DNA from: Morinoia aosen
Lineage: Eukaryota; Arthropoda; Malacostraca; Amphipoda; Talitridae
Length of the DNA stretch: 64,000 nucleotides
Direction: 5' to 3'
Assembly: GCA_030386875.1 (NCBI GenBank)
Contig: CM059556.1
Span: forward strand, 39,348,964-39,412,963
This document shows positions 34,501-46,380 of this stretch, piece after piece; position 1 is the stretch's first letter, and each line of letters starts with the position of its first letter. Below the pieces are notes generated by a model. The model had not been told where the DNA came from and searched no databases. It saw only the letters and a program-made list of their open reading frames with translations. The position numbers and the translations under genes are program-made.

Positions 34501-37500
34501 ACATAACACAATTTTTAAAATAGATTTAAATGAATTCGAACCCGTATTTTATAACAGGAAATAGCTCATTATTCTATTTCAATGAAAGCAAGAGAGGAAG
34601 AAAAACTCTTCATTTCCAAAAAAGTAAATGCATGAAAAGTTTTACTTCAAATCAGATTTTTAAGATTTCTTGCCAAAAAGGACCTTACTTCAAAAATCAC
34701 AAGAGGCATATACTGGCTTATTAAGAGTTAATTATATTACTGGGAGAATAGCTTAAGTACACTCTCTTGGATATTTTACCCTAAGCAAGAGGACTGAAAG
34801 CTTATAAATACTCTAATACTACTGGAGAATGGTTCGGAGGATGTTCCCTTAAGTTTAAAAAAAGTGTGTTTGTGAAAGTGTGTTTGACACGAGATTAAAC
34901 ATTTCTTCACCAACTTATGAGAAGAAATTATTGTCATCATATGCCGTTTTAGAGAGCTTGTCAAAATTAATTTTGCAGCCTAAGTTTTTATAAAAAGAAT
35001 CTTCTCTAATGATTTCATACTTTCTTTTTGGATTTCATTTTTCCGCTTACAGTTTTTTTGTGAAAGAGGTCTTGGTTTGCTTCACTATTTTTTCGCCGTA
35101 TGATCTTCTCGTATTGTTCACAAAGTTTTGAAGCAGAGATATTTTTTCTTTTCAATTACTATCGTCATAATGAGTGTTTTTCTTCGCCCTAATTGTTTAA
35201 CAAAAAATTTCAGCTTCTGTTCAATTTTACGACGATGGGTTTTGTATAACCCCTTACAAATTGCACACATTATTTATTTCGATGCACCTTTTTGTCAGGT
35301 GTGCTGTTTTATTCATGTCATGTTTATCTTAAACCGCGTCCGGTTTGCTTATCTAACGCGATTTCTGTTGTGGAACGTTATGTAAATTATTTAAATGTTA
35401 TCTAACAGCGCTGCTGGGTCTAGAGCGCTACAAACCTTCCATTTAAACCTAATACTGGCCTATTTCTTGTAAACTTTATTCTTAAAGTACTGTAATTCCA
35501 CCCTTTCTGCTCTCTTCCTATCGCCCTCGAATGAATTTATAGCTTGAGAGAACGGTTATTTTTAAGTAGTAATACTCAATGTGTCAATTGTACTAGACTA
35601 AAGGTACAATCTATTGCTGTATCACTTGTAGTAAATAAGTTGTTCAAATTGTTCAACTTAATGCCCACTCACTGGGGTTGCCGTCTTTCTGCTTGTTGAT
35701 GAGGTAGGAGTGGGAGGAGCAGGTGTACCGTGACCACAGACTGCGTGGCGGCTCATCGTAGTAGTCGGGCTCGTACCGGTCAGGGAACGGCAGGCAGATA
35801 CTACCAGGCTTGCACATCGGGAACGAACACGGGTTCTGGATTTGAAAGAACAAATTTATCTATAAATTACCTTGAAGTTTAGAAAAAATAGCCGTACGGT
35901 GCATATTTTTGCAGAGGTAAAACGAGCCAGGAACAAATAAAAAGCACAACATTTTGTGACTGATGCAAGAGTTTTATTAGAATACTCATTAGTAATTTGA
36001 GCGATGATAATGCCTTCATATGTCATTCGTCAAGCATACGTTTCATTTCATGAACTCTCTTTATATTTTGCAAAACGTTAAATCACCGAAAACCAAGTAA
36101 AGTTTATTTTGACATAAATCATCTTTTATATGGGTGTCTTTATCTTTTATTCGAGAATCTACCTTATGTAGCACCTGAGTTTTAAAAATAAATTTGAGTA
36201 AACCGATAACTCCGACGTGAGTAAACAAATACCAAGTATTAAAACGTGAATATGACTGAAGTATTTCCCTCTAAGTCTTGAGCTTGATTCGTTTTATCAG
36301 CTTAGCTACCATCTTTCATATTTTTCTTAATTTCAATGACTGACGAGTGAAAAGATGTCATGAAATCAGTTTAGATTTCAACTATTTCAATGTTTAATTT
36401 GCGAATTCATATGGTTTTAAATCATACTCTAAGATTATTTAAGCCACAGATAGCAATTGATAAATATTTCGTTGTAATCGGTACCTCCCAATCAGAACTT
36501 CTTCATATTAGCCATGGTGTTCTACAAGGGTTGGTGCCGTGCCACTCCTGTTTTTCACGTCAATGTTCTTCATTCTTTACATTCATTTTTTTACTGGTGA
36601 TAGTGCGAGTTAAAAAAGTCTCGAAGTAACTTAAATGCAAATTTAGACATGAGTCAATGTTGATTGCACTATATGCACCCTATATTGTCCCCCAAACAAA
36701 ATGCAAAGTGTAACAGCTGATCGAAGTTTCAACGGAGGTTAGTAAATGCAACAAAGACAATTAGGTGTAGCCTTTGGTATTGAAAACCCGAACTTCAACC
36801 CTACACACCTCAACCTATCAATTTTAATAATTCAATTTATGGATTTTACGGATGCATTACTAGTGGAAATAAAGTGTTTAAGCAATTTCCTGATGCCCAC
36901 GGTGAGCAGAATTAGCCAGCAACTCACCTGAAGAAAGTCCTTTTTGAGGTAATGAGTCCAGCCAGTCGCAGCGTCAGGCAACTGCAAGGTGCTTTCAGGA
37001 ACACCCACGACTTCACAAGTCGCTGCAGCCTCTGCAGAATGTTTTCAAACTGGTATTTAATTTAGATAACTGTATTATTCTTTCTTTGGATAGTGATAGA
37101 AAACGTTTTCTGAATCATAAGGCGTGTGATCGAAAAGATTTAAATTGAAAGTGAGACACGGTGCATAAAGTGTTTTTTTTATCTTTTACCCGCTGAAATA
37201 GTTTAATACTGAAAAATAGAACTCAAGCTACTGATGTTAATAAGGAACCTGAACTTTAAACATAAGTTCAATTAAGGAGAAATAATCATTAATATCCTGC
37301 AAAAAATAAGTCTCAAAAGTGAATATAAATTACAGAAAATCATCAAATTCCTGATTGTTTTCGTAGATGCGCAATTATCCCAACAAATGGAGGAATAAAA
37401 ATGGCGGGCAAAAAAAACACAACAACCACAAAGCACTGACGATACATATTTCGAACACAAGGTCAAAACGTTTTCAAAATGCTTTTATTAGTAAAAGATT

Positions 37501-39513
37501 CAAGCCTCATTCAACCATCAGCGTAATTTAGTGACCTATAGATTTGATTCACACTTTATTGGCCTGGTGGGGCTTATGGTGTGTATTACCACGCATAATA
37601 TACTCATAGGTCGATAACATTCGACTAGACGTTCACCAAGCATCCACATCATCTTTCGGACATTTAATTGGTATTAGACCGAACGCCTAGTACATCTTTT
37701 CAGTAAACAACCTTATCAATGTAGCTGAATTTCTATTTAGTGCAAAAATCACTGAAAAAACTGATGCAATTACATAAAATCGATGCGCAGTTGAGCATGA
37801 TATTCTACACATACACATCAAATGACAATATATCTTATAAAGCACAAGCCGAGTGAATTTTTTCAAAAGAATACAGATATACACTGGAAAATCTAAAAAC
37901 TTGACCAACGTAATACTTCGACGGGCTTCTTATACCTTCAAAGGGTGATTGATAAACAACCCGCACAAGTAATGTAAAACTACAATACCATAAAATGAAG
38001 GATGAACTATGTACGAATCCCGTGACTGCGGTGTCGCCAGTCAACCTCATTAAAAACAAGACCATTTGTGCTAAAATCATCGACATTCGTGACCTTTCCC
38101 TCCCCCCATACTCGTCATGACGAAATGGAAAATATTGGCATGAAAAATGGACAGCGTTGCGTACTCCTATCACCGCACACGAGATAGAATGGATCGCTTA
38201 TGGGCGAGTAAATGTTACGCTGAACTGAAAAGTGCGTGAGATGATTCCTTCCAAATAGTATTGACCATTTAATGTTCTTTTTTATTTTAATCGTGTTAGG
38301 TGCAAGCTATGCGTGACAATATCATGAAACCTTTCACGAGCTACGAAAAAAATTTAAAATAATCTTACCATTGTAGTTGAAAGCGTAGCAATTTTCGAGA
38401 AGAGAACAGGTGATGGCACAGATGACGAGAGATTGAACGCTGGTGCTGAACACACCGAGGGCCTGGCGTTGGTCTGGGTGAAAGCAGAAAATAGAATAAA
38501 CTAAAAAATAAAATAAAAAATTTAAACAATTTATCTACCACAAGTGATACAGCAATAGGTTGTTTTTTTAAGTCTAGTACAATGGACACATTTGAAAATA
38601 GCTACTTGTGGGACCGAATAAATTCATGTACAACTCGCTAGAGAAAACTGCTTTTGATGCCTTTGGCCAACATTTGCCCCATTGTTTCCACACTCACGAT
38701 ACTCAATGTAGCGCTCAGAGCAGGTGTCAATAATGTTTCACGTTGTGCGAAAGTGATAAGGCTCTTGAAGTTTCTTGAACTCGCCCTTTACTAGCTGTCC
38801 TATAAGCTACTGAGTTAGACCATGTGGTTGGAAGTGCAGTCGAGATACCAGCAGCTACACACAAATTCAGGAAGTGCGATAATTTAAGAAAGATTCCCTT
38901 TAATCCTTCAACGCCCGAGTGGACAGTACGGTCCTCTTCCAAAAATAACAATAATATAATGTATTTCTTATTCACTTTGTTCTCTAATGTGTCCTTTAAA
39001 CTTCACTGCCGAGTGGCAGTTCCTTCCCAATCTTGATAACAGTGACTGCTAATGCCAGTGTCGGTTTAGTGATAGTGGTTGTCTCAACGGTAATATGAGT
39101 ATAAAAATGTGGGCTTTAAAGGGTTAATCTCTTGCATTTGAGAGCTCAGCACTCATGCCCCAACGTCTGGAAAACACTTGAAAGTGTTCAATATTGAAGA
39201 CTTAATCACACTGTCTGGCGGAGAAAGAACTTCTATGATTTCAAACAACTTCTCATGCTGCAAAATGGTTAAGTTATTTTATACAATATCATCAGGACAT
39301 CGTTATTATTGGCATAACAATATTTATGTATCACTGCTTTAATATTTCACCACAACCATCCGCACAGCTTTCGTAACTACAGCAGTTGAGAACCAGGCCC
39401 AGTGAACACATACCTGAATGTCCCTCCCAGATGCTAGTTGCGCGTGCGAAGGCACAATTCGCATTGAACAATAACGACAAGAACACGAACAAATCAACTG
39501 CGTGGACGCACAT
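31462..39513 (-). CDS. Gene B: secreted PAN-like cysteine-rich protein (six exons)
   Basis: Joined exons (minus strand) are 39414-39513, 38369-38473, 36928-37022, 35673-35835, 32007-32198 and 31462-31565, giving 252 codons plus stop with all phases matching. The order is as in gene A: signal peptide; PAN/apple-like exons 2-3 (Cys-x3-Cys-x5-Cys-Tyr-Ala-Phe-Asn-Tyr-Asn, then Cys-Glu-Val, then Gly-Trp-Thr-His-Tyr-Leu-Lys-Lys); Cys-rich exon 4; exon 5 with Ile-Pro-Pro-Tyr-Asn-Pro; terminal Ala-Asp-Cys-Tyr-Pro. No stop or frameshift breaks it, so it looks functional. Intron 4 is long because it holds a broken mariner. It is closest to gene C by residues and shared insertions. The function is not known; the product is likely extracellular. 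Alternative acceptors exist for exon 5. Confidence 0.84.
32007..32198 (-). CDS. Gene B exon 5
   Basis: Donor AAAAAG|GTAAGG, phase 1. Start 32198 follows GAAG. An alternative in-phase acceptor (CCCACAG) would start it at 32153. It carries the conserved Asp-Cys-Arg-Phe-Glu-Gln-Leu and Ser-Pro-Cys-Leu-Ala-Leu-Glu-Ser. Confidence 0.75.
32345..34362 (+). pseudogene. Broken Tc1/mariner (maT-like) transposase in gene B intron 4
   Basis: The plus strand starts with an ATG frame (Met-Ala-Lys-Asn-Leu, then Ile-Ser-Arg-Asn-Leu-Lys-Ile) that matches the first HTH of mariner transposases. After a frameshift it continues with Arg-Arg-Asn-Pro-x-Arg-Ser and an Ala-Lys-His block. Catalytic-half remnants resume at about 33660 (Phe-x-Asp-x-Lys-Glu-Phe), then Phe-Val-Asp-Gln near 33840 and Ser-Asp-Leu-Asn-Pro-Val-Asp near 34050. 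A TACAGGG-type inverted end (as CCCTGTA) lies near 34350. Several stops and frameshifts make it dead. It is interrupted by the insertion at 32763-33653. The same element, more deleted, is in gene C intron 4 but not in gene A. Confidence 0.85.
32763..33653. mobile_element. 891-bp insertion inside the gene B mariner
   Basis: The mariner frame breaks after Gln-Ile-Leu-Leu-Ser and resumes at Gly-Thr-Leu-Ser-Asn-Leu-Val-Phe. AGGTAC occurs at both edges (32757-32762 and 33654-33659), consistent with a 6-bp duplication. The left end contains a perfect short palindrome (AGTACGATTTxxxxAAATCGTACT type). No transposase motif is visible inside. Confidence 0.55.
34363..35589. other. Gene B intron 4, remaining part
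   Basis: Non-coding. The right part (about 35280-35560) aligns with gene C at about 58925-59190 and, more weakly, with gene A at about 14600-14850. No other feature was recognised. Confidence 0.4.
35590..35662 (-). repeat. R1 repeat copy beside the exon 4 donor of gene B
   Basis: Inverted partial copy of the dispersed repeat of 7513-7690 (TGTATCACTTGTAGTAAATA), ending about 10 bases from the exon 4 donor. Gene C has the same at 59232-59302; gene A lacks it. Confidence 0.65.
35673..35835 (-). CDS. Gene B exon 4
   Basis: Acceptor AATCCAG, donor CCCCA|GTGAGT, phase 0 to 1. It encodes Asn-Pro-Cys-Ser-Phe-Pro-Met-Cys-Lys-Pro-Gly-Ser-Ile-Cys and Phe-Pro-Asp-Arg-Tyr-Glu-Pro. It is one codon longer than in A and C. 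Confidence 0.88.
36390..36629 (+). pseudogene. Non-LTR RT fragment (gene B intron 3)
   Basis: The plus frame reads Ser-Glu-Leu-Leu-His-Ile-Ser-His-Gly-Val-Leu-Gln-Gly-Leu, the degenerate counterpart of Gly-Val-Pro-Gln-Gly-Ser in RT domains, then shifts frame. It is near-identical to 60390-60623 in gene C and homologous to 16385-16510 in gene A. Confidence 0.72.
36928..37022 (-). CDS. Gene B exon 3
   Basis: Acceptor GGCTGCAG (phase 1), donor CTTCAG|GTGAGT (phase 0). It encodes Ala-Thr-Cys-Glu-Val-Val-Gly-Val-Pro-Glu and Gly-Trp-Thr-His-Tyr-Leu-Lys-Lys-Asp-Phe. An upstream TCTGCAG could extend it by four codons in frame. Confidence 0.84.
38369..38473 (-). CDS. Gene B exon 2
   Basis: Acceptor TTTCACCCAG, donor AATG|GTAAG, phase 1 to 1. 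It encodes the PAN core Cys-Ala-Ile-Thr-Cys-Ser-Leu-Leu-Glu-Asn-Cys-Tyr-Ala-Phe-Asn-Tyr-Asn. Confidence 0.87.
38519..38625 (+). repeat. R1 repeat copy in gene B intron 1
   Basis: It matches 7513-7620 and 58118-58210 over most of its length (ACAATTTATCTACCACAAGTGATACAG type start). It is absent from the aligned place in gene A. Confidence 0.6.
39414..39513 (-). CDS. Gene B exon 1: signal peptide
   Basis: ATG at 39513, donor ATTCAG|GTATGT, 100 nt. Hydrophobic core Leu-Phe-Val-Phe-Leu-Ser-Leu-Leu-Phe, then Asn-Ala-Asn-Cys-Ala and Trp-Glu-Gly-His-Ser. The length and splice phase equal gene A exon 1. Confidence 0.86.
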
Positions 39514-39534
39514 ATTTTTTTCAGTTCAGTAGCA

Positions 39535-39660
39535 ACCTGAAACGAATACTACAAATAACGTGACACGATACAGACATGAGAAAAATATCTCCTTAATATC
39601 AAGAGTAGCACCAGAGCCTGAATAATACTGATGAACGACAGTCAGTATTAGTACATACTT
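39535..39660 (-). promoter_or_regulatory. Conserved upstream region of gene B
   Basis: It aligns with 22119-22260 upstream of gene A and starts about 20 bases from the ATG. It is likely 5' UTR or promoter. No specific box is assigned. Confidence 0.4.
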
Positions 39661-41000
39661 GTATTCAAGTTTTGAGACCATGAAAGATTATTTACTAGAG
39701 TCAACCAACTCATAGAAGTTTGTTGAACTCCATTTTTAATCTTTTATTAAAGTAATGTATGTTTTATCAAGGTTCCATTACGTTACTCGGCTAACACACT
39801 AGTTAGACCACTCTCAACCTGTTGGATTATATAATTTATAAAACTTATCGAAGTTTAAAACTGGTAGATAATAACGCTTTCCAAAAGGCTACCCTAAATT
39901 CAATATCAAGTGAATTATTTCTACGATAAGTTTGCCGAAAACTAATTGTTAAATATCCTCAAAAAAAAGGAATTTTTGTGAAGGATTGCGTCCAAAATAA
40001 AGCGTGTGGCATAATATGAAAAAAAAATGAATTTCATTTTTTCTATCTACGGAACTCTTAAATATTCTACAGCGTAAGAATAGAAGTTGGATTTTATTCA
40101 GTGTTATTCGTAAATGTTGAGTGATACTTTTTCTTTGGGTTATTACAGAGAACAGAGCATGGACGGTAACTGCCATCCAAGCGTGTTCGCAAATCAATAC
40201 GATTACTTGAGTTCTATAAGGACGCAAATATTATAGATATTTCTTTTGAATTCTTGATATGATCAAATTATAATTTTCTTAACAATCATGTAATTTGTAT
40301 TTGGACCAATCACATTTATAAGAGTTTTATCGTTTTTTAATTAAATTACAACATCTTAAATTTTCCAATTTCGCACCAAATTTTTTGTTTATGAGCTCGC
40401 ACGAATTATTTGTATTAAAAACAGCAAGAACGCGTTAGATTAAATATAAATTCACTTGATGAAAGTTTAATTTTTGGCCCCGATAGTCTCCGTTTGTCTG
40501 AAAAGTGTCTTCATACAATACCAAACAAATATTGAACCAATTAAAGCTCATCTCGAAGCATGAACCATGGTGGGACTTTTTCCTGGAATGTGACATATCA
40601 ATATGTCAAATTTCAATGAGAATTCACGACCGTATGGACCAGTGAAATGAAAATATTGGCGTGAAAAAAAAATATTGTAAACACTAGCGTTCACAACAGC
40701 ATGGAAAAACACGGCTATCGATATGTACAGGTCGAGAACGCACACAAATCACTTAATTAGGGTCAACTATATTGTACGAGTAAATAAAACAACAAGACCA
40801 TCTGATTACTTTAACGTTCAATCTGCATGACGATATAGAAAATAATTATACATGAATAGAAAATAGGAAATGTTTTCCTATGCGTTCAAATGTCTCAATA
40901 TCTTACAAAAAATGTTAGCAAATAAATTGGGATCGCAGTGTAAAGGATCAAGCAAAAGTACCGTTTCAGAAATCTATTTGCTTCTGCGAGCAAGTTATCA
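39661..41000. other. Spacer upstream of gene B, no gene seen
   Basis: AT-rich sequence with no conserved exon, repeat array or mobile-element motif recognised. Confidence 0.4.
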
Positions 41001-41012
41001 AAAATTTTAAAT

Positions 41013-41240
41013 TGTGCGGAAGCTTTGCGCTTGGCGGCAATGGTACGAGTTGGGGGCAGGCTACACGAGCAGCCACCTCACCCCCCAGGCCCGCCGCTCG
41101 CCGTTCCAACTCAATCCACAATCCAAGAACTATAAATCGAGCCGGAACTTTGCGCTTGGCGGCAAATGGTACGAGTTGGGGGGCAGGCTACACGAGCAGC
41201 CACCTCACTGCCCAGGCCCGCCGCTCGCCGTTCCCTCCTT
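41013..41240. repeat. GC-rich 125-bp tandem duplication
   Basis: Two copies of a GC-rich segment (core TTTGCGCTTGGCGGC, then GGCCCGCCGCTCGCCGTTCC) at about 41024 and 41149. This contrasts sharply with AT-rich flanks. A TATAAA lies at 41131-41136 between the cores. Confidence 0.85.
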
Positions 41241-41554
41241 GAGTCTCCAAGCACTGGAAGTAAAGAATGAGAGTGAACATACAGGTACTTGATCCTTAAT
41301 TGCCTGAAAAAGAATTTACGTAATTAATTTTAGTTTGTTTGATGAGCCACCATCAAACGCGATCCATCAATATATTGCTCAGAATAATGCGTGATAATGG
41401 TTCGAGTCCTAAAGGAAATCTCCGTGATATAAATGGCAGGGGTTCGGAAACTTTAGGGGTTTGGCAAGTCCGGCAAGCTTCCTCACCTCAAGGCATAACG
41501 CCACGAGATGTAGTTCCCCTGGTAGTGGATTTACGTCCGCCTGTCCCCAGTCTG
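41131..41554 (+). other. Candidate unknown plus-strand transcription unit
   Basis: A TATAAA at 41131 within a GC-rich patch is followed by an open stretch (about 41339-41554) ending at TCTG|GTAAGT. No homology is recognised. The reading has a plausible composition but there is no supporting second copy, and the whole could be non-coding. Confidence 0.2.
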
Positions 41555-41697
41555 GTAAGTGGCCGCAGCGCGGAAGTCAAGCGCCTCCAGCAGGTAAGTG
41601 TGGAGCAGCGTGGAAGTCAAGCGCCTCCAGCAGGTAAGTGTGGAGCAGCGTGGAAGTCAAGCGCCTCCAGCAGGTAAGTGTGGAGCAGCGTACTCCC
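41555..41697 (+). repeat. 40-bp minisatellite carrying 5' splice-site consensus
   Basis: GTAAGT occurs at 41555, 41594, 41634 and 41674. From the second onward it lies in identical 40-bp units (GCGCCTCCAGCAGGTAAGTG core). Each unit holds CAG|GTAAGT, the optimal plus-strand donor sequence. Confidence 0.92.
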
Positions 41698-41700
41698 CGT

Positions 41701-43740
41701 AGATTACGTAGGATATGGCATTAAATGAGCAGTTTACGCCGATGGTGGTGCCCGATTGGAGGTCTGTGAAAAGTCTGATTATTCGGTGCTAATGCACGCT
41801 TAAGTATACTTCTTATCGATCGTCAGTCGCTAAGAAGAACGGAAACTGCCGGGCCAAGAATTTGTTCCCTACATCCTGCCCTTTAAATAATGAAAATAAT
41901 TTTACTAACCTGATTTTCTTAAATCTAGCTTAAATCTAATAGGCGAGCTGGCAGGGGAAAATAAACAACGCAGCTCGCCGAACTAAGGCTAGAAATTCGT
42001 ACAAATGCATCTATTTTGAGTGTTTCGATAAGTGCAATTCTTCACATTATTTAACAGTTAAATTCCTCCACTTCCTCAGACAAACTCACGACAAATTACG
42101 ATGACGAATTCACGTCAAACCAGCAAGAAAATTCAAATTTATTCGCTTCTCAAATTTATTTGGGTATTAATTCAATCTCTGTTCTTACGTTAGTTTCCAG
42201 GACATGAGAACGATGTCTAACAAAATTATTATACATACTAAAACATTCATTTTAATTTCAGTAAAACATTTATTGAGAAAAATGTCGATTGTTTGATTCT
42301 CGAATTAAGATTTTTGGAACAGACATATTTGCGTAGAATTTAACTATTATTAAAAAAAGGATCGCACGCATTTAGGCAAAGCCTATAGCCTGAATAATCA
42401 CATTTTTCTAATCTAATACTGAAAGAGCGACACAATCTATGCTGTAATGGTCCATCTATGAATGAGGTGCCCAGTCTAACTTTTTCGCCGCCTGCATGTT
42501 TTTCGCCACCCAAATAATTGAATCGCTTAAGCGGAGAAAACATGCATGCTCCGGTGAAAAAGTTTGACTAGGTAATGATGTATGCGAATGATCTATGTTG
42601 TAGTAATGTACGTCTGTCTGTTTATCACACTTAGTGAGCACTATAAGATGAGGTTCGTGGTATGGTAAGAATGTACGCTTCAATTCCTTTACTGCGTGAG
42701 TACACTAACACACATGACTCTGCTCGACGAAATGGCTTTCAATATAAGGGTGTGTCTGTTTATGTCCCGCGATATGTTTACGATTGTAACCGTACCAACC
42801 AACGATTGATCCAAAAACTCATGCATTTTACATCATTTTTGGGGTAAGCGTTTTTTCCAAACCGCTGTCGGTTTCTTCAGAAAGAAGTGTGACGGATGTC
42901 TAATGATAAAATTAGTTATATTTTTCTAAGAACGACTGCATGTTTATTTGAGTGCGTTAACACCGGGCTTCAATGAAGAAATTACTGTACAAATCACCCG
43001 ATACTGTATTCAGATTTTACTTATGACAAAAGAAAAGCTTATAAGACATTGCGCAGTTTCTAACATCGTGCAAATGAAAGGGTGAATGAAAATAAAATCT
43101 TTCATTTTAGCAATGGACATATTTTTTAGAATGCGAAAGCCTTCAAAAATATGAGGTATCTTGTCATCATCGGTCACGCGCGATTAAACATTAACCTTTA
43201 GAGAATTCTTTTCCAACTTGGTCGATTCACCGTTTAGATTTTGATTCGTCTAGAATTTTAGTTCGTTTGATATTATTAAAAGCCTCTTTTGACGTCTCTC
43301 TGTTATTTCTTTGTCTACTGAACCTACTTAGTCGCAATCAGTGGACGCTTTGTCACTACTGATAACCAATTGACAGTAGAATTTATTTAATCTGAAAATT
43401 GTTATCAGGATTTCATATGTATTCATTTTAATTTCAAAATACATAAATCTGCGAAAACGTGTGGTCAATCCTGGAATTGAATGATATTTAACATGCTCTT
43501 CAATTTATGCTCTTTAAAAGTAGTCAGTTATTCAATTTGCACTATATTTGATTCAGAATACGAATACTTGGGAAAACTGAGATCAATTTAACAAGATAAT
43601 GATAGTATAAAATGACGTACATTTCGGGACCAGAAAGCTCATGATTTTCGGATTGCTAGAGCTCGGCAGAGACGAGCTGAATGAGCTTCAGCGAAGTATG
43701 GCCGACGACCGTCCTAGTAACTATGATCTCTTGAGCTAAG
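41701..43740. other. Spacer with one palindromic MITE, no gene seen
   Basis: Positions 42090-42240 resemble 25190-25300. Apart from the MITE at 42470-42575 no feature was recognised. Confidence 0.4.
42470..42575. mobile_element. Palindromic MITE, second copy
   Basis: Ends CCCAGTCTAACTTTTTCGCC and GGTGAAAAAGTTTGACTAGG are inverted. The inner parts also match the element at 19597-19712, in a rearranged order. Confidence 0.78.
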
Positions 43741-43754
43741 TGTATTTATGTTTG

Positions 43755-43825
43755 CCGTGGAGCAATTTGTTAAACATGGTGATATTGTGGTGACAGTTGT
43801 ACGTCCATTGTGCTTTCTTTTTGGG
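43755..43825 (+). pseudogene. Degenerate transposase-like HTH fragment (copy 2)
   Basis: One frame reads Val-Glu-Gln-Phe-Val-Lys-His-Gly-Asp-Ile-Val-Val-Thr-Val, homologous to 26130-26215. It is not continued by an open frame. Confidence 0.4.
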
Positions 43826-44005
43826 GAATACCTTGAAATAGACTTTTCGTGTACAAACCACAAAAAATCAAAGAACCAAAATTATTCATTCGTCACGAGA
43901 TAAATGTTGCATGGTTCCTGTTGTCAGTGGCTTTGATTTTGACCGAAACTTTCCCGCTACATGTAGTTTGCAATTTTCCGCTAGGTTTCCCGTCCGCTTC
44001 TTCAC

Positions 44006-44304
44006 GCTCAAGGCTTGACAACTTACGTTACCTTTCAACTCGAGGTTTGTCCACTGTCCAATGTCTTATTCTTTAAAGGCTTATCTTTCATCAGATGCCG
44101 CAATGTTTAAAGGCTTACCCACTGTTTGATGTCTTAATGACAAAAAGCTTACCCACAGTTCTATGGCTTAGTATTTGAAGGCTTGCTTTGCCTTTAAACT
44201 CAAGGATTGATCAAAGTCGGTTTTAAACTCAAAGCTCGCTCTCTGTCAGTTGCGTATAAAGTGAGGGACTCCTGGTAGCCTGCTGCTTTTACCCTCAAGA
44301 TCAC
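44006..44304. repeat. Degenerate 33-bp tandem array (copy 2)
   Basis: Shorter and more diverged relative of the 26331-26757 array; units contain AATGTTTAAAGGCTTACCCACTG. Its flanks also match, so the whole block was duplicated. Confidence 0.7.
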
Positions 44305-46370
44305 CAAATCAAATGCTATGAAATTTTCCATAAGAGTTCATTTCAGGTTCTCTTTCAGTGGATTAACTTCAAATACGCTTAACTTTTCCTTTCAAATAAC
44401 TTACGATGATGTTAAATCAACCTACTCATCGATTCAAATTATTGAAGCTGAGCGGCTATCCTCAAGTCTAACTGAATGTGAACATGAAAGGAGCGCTCAT
44501 GAAATTTTACGTTACATCAAATAATTCAGCATTAAAATTGTTCAAATTGGCGTTACGCATTTTTTCAGTTTAGCATGTACAAGTTCTTTCCAGTTTTAGC
44601 AACTTTCTTCTAGAAGTAAATTTGATAAATATAAAATGAAAATAGTGATAAAATCTTTCATGTCACAACTTCAGATGAATTAACTTGCTTTCGTACCAGG
44701 CGGAATGTCATGAATTGCTGAACAAATTAACTGCAATCAAGGTAAAATTTTATAGAAGAGCTCAACCTTCATTGCGCAGTTCTCACTCATGCGAGCCAGT
44801 TATATTGTGAATTGATATAAAATTTACATTCAGAGCGATCGAAGGAATTTTTTTGATGTTAAGGCAAGGTTTTAAAGCTCACTACTCAGTAGTCTGATAT
44901 GCATGTAAATTATACTTTAACATCAAACAATCTTTGAATATCATTTTCATTTTTGTTTTAAATCTCGAGCAAAGCTAAGAAATATCAGAAATATCCCTTC
45001 ACACTATTCAACTGAACGATGTCTAACTTAATCCATTCTTCCTACCGTTTGTTTAAATTCAGATTTAGTTTATTTTATGCAATCTAGAAACCACAATCTA
45101 GAAACCAATAGAATGAAAACTAGAGAAACCTGAATTTTACCTCGACTTTTTTTTAGAAATTTATTGGTTAAACTAGAAAATCTTGGAACTTTCTTCACAT
45201 GAGGTTAAATTTCTTTCCCTTACGATGTATAAATTTCTCAAAACAAACTTCTCACACAATATGAATTGGTAAAATGGATTTTGCAAGCGCACCTTGGAGC
45301 TGATCTAAGCGCGCGCGGCGACGTATAAAATCTCAAAACATTTCTAATTCAGTACTAGCCTCCACGTGTTTATTGAGAGCATATTAAACATGCAAGCCTT
45401 TTTTTCTGTTCGAGTTCAACTGCTGAATAAAATATTTTTCAAACTTTAATTCCTCTCTGATGCAAGTAAATTTAAATGGCTCGCAAAAGAGTTGTGAATA
45501 AAAACACTGATATAATTTCTATCTAACTGTGGGAATGAATTTGATAACATTTCAATCCACTTAATCCACTGCTGACTCCCTGACACTTGCTAAAATGAAG
45601 AACTCATAAAGGTTCCCGAAATATAAACTTAATTTACGAAACCTCACGTCCATTTATTTTTAAATAAAAAATTTCAACCCAATTCTCCGGAAAAATAAGG
45701 TTAAAAAGTTTTGCAAGAAACATCGTTTGTCTTGCCTACTTTACAAGTGAAGAATTTTCGGCGATTGGTTCAGACATTAACCATCTTCCAAAAAATAATG
45801 ATAAAATTACTAGTAAAAATGTAACAGAGCATATGCCAATTAAAAATAATTAAATAACGGAACTTTAAATTCAGTGTTGCTACAAAAACTGAAGTGCCCT
45901 AAAGAAACAGAAATAATGTTGAGAAAAAATCGATGAGATGGCAAATTCATTTTTCAGAGATACAGTTTCATTTTTTCGATCTCCCAATACATTTCATTTC
46001 TAAATTGAGAAATTTGGATGGGGTTTTTGTTGGTTTTATTTATAAAGAATTTTTTGCTGAATTTCCCTTGAATTCTGTCAAATTTTTACAGGATTCTTGT
46101 CAGAAGATTTCCTAGCGCACTCAAGAACAGTTTTATGACATGTTACGGTCACGTGATAGTCAAATTTTGTGTGTTTGCCATTTGTCGATTAGCTTCTAAA
46201 AGCTGATTATGAGCTGTGTGTTTGAAAGGTTCAATTTAAAACAAGTAACTCATTTTATTCCTTAATAAGCGTCTACATAAGAACCATCACTCAAGAATTA
46301 GTGAAAGTGTTGACAATAGTACAGCTAAATTAAGGTGTTCTCCTGACGCTTGAACAGTAGGTTCAAACGT
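44305..46370. other. Duplicated spacer, no gene seen
   Basis: It shares its left part with 26758-27500 and 47690-48600 and its right part with 9240-9700 and 48530-49560. No exon or mobile-element motif was found. Confidence 0.45.
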
Positions 46371-46380
46371 AAGGAGTGGA

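Noticed and set aside
41405..41420. GGTTCGAGTCC, a tRNA B-box-like sequence
   Set aside because: No pairing T-arm, acceptor stem or A box fits around it.
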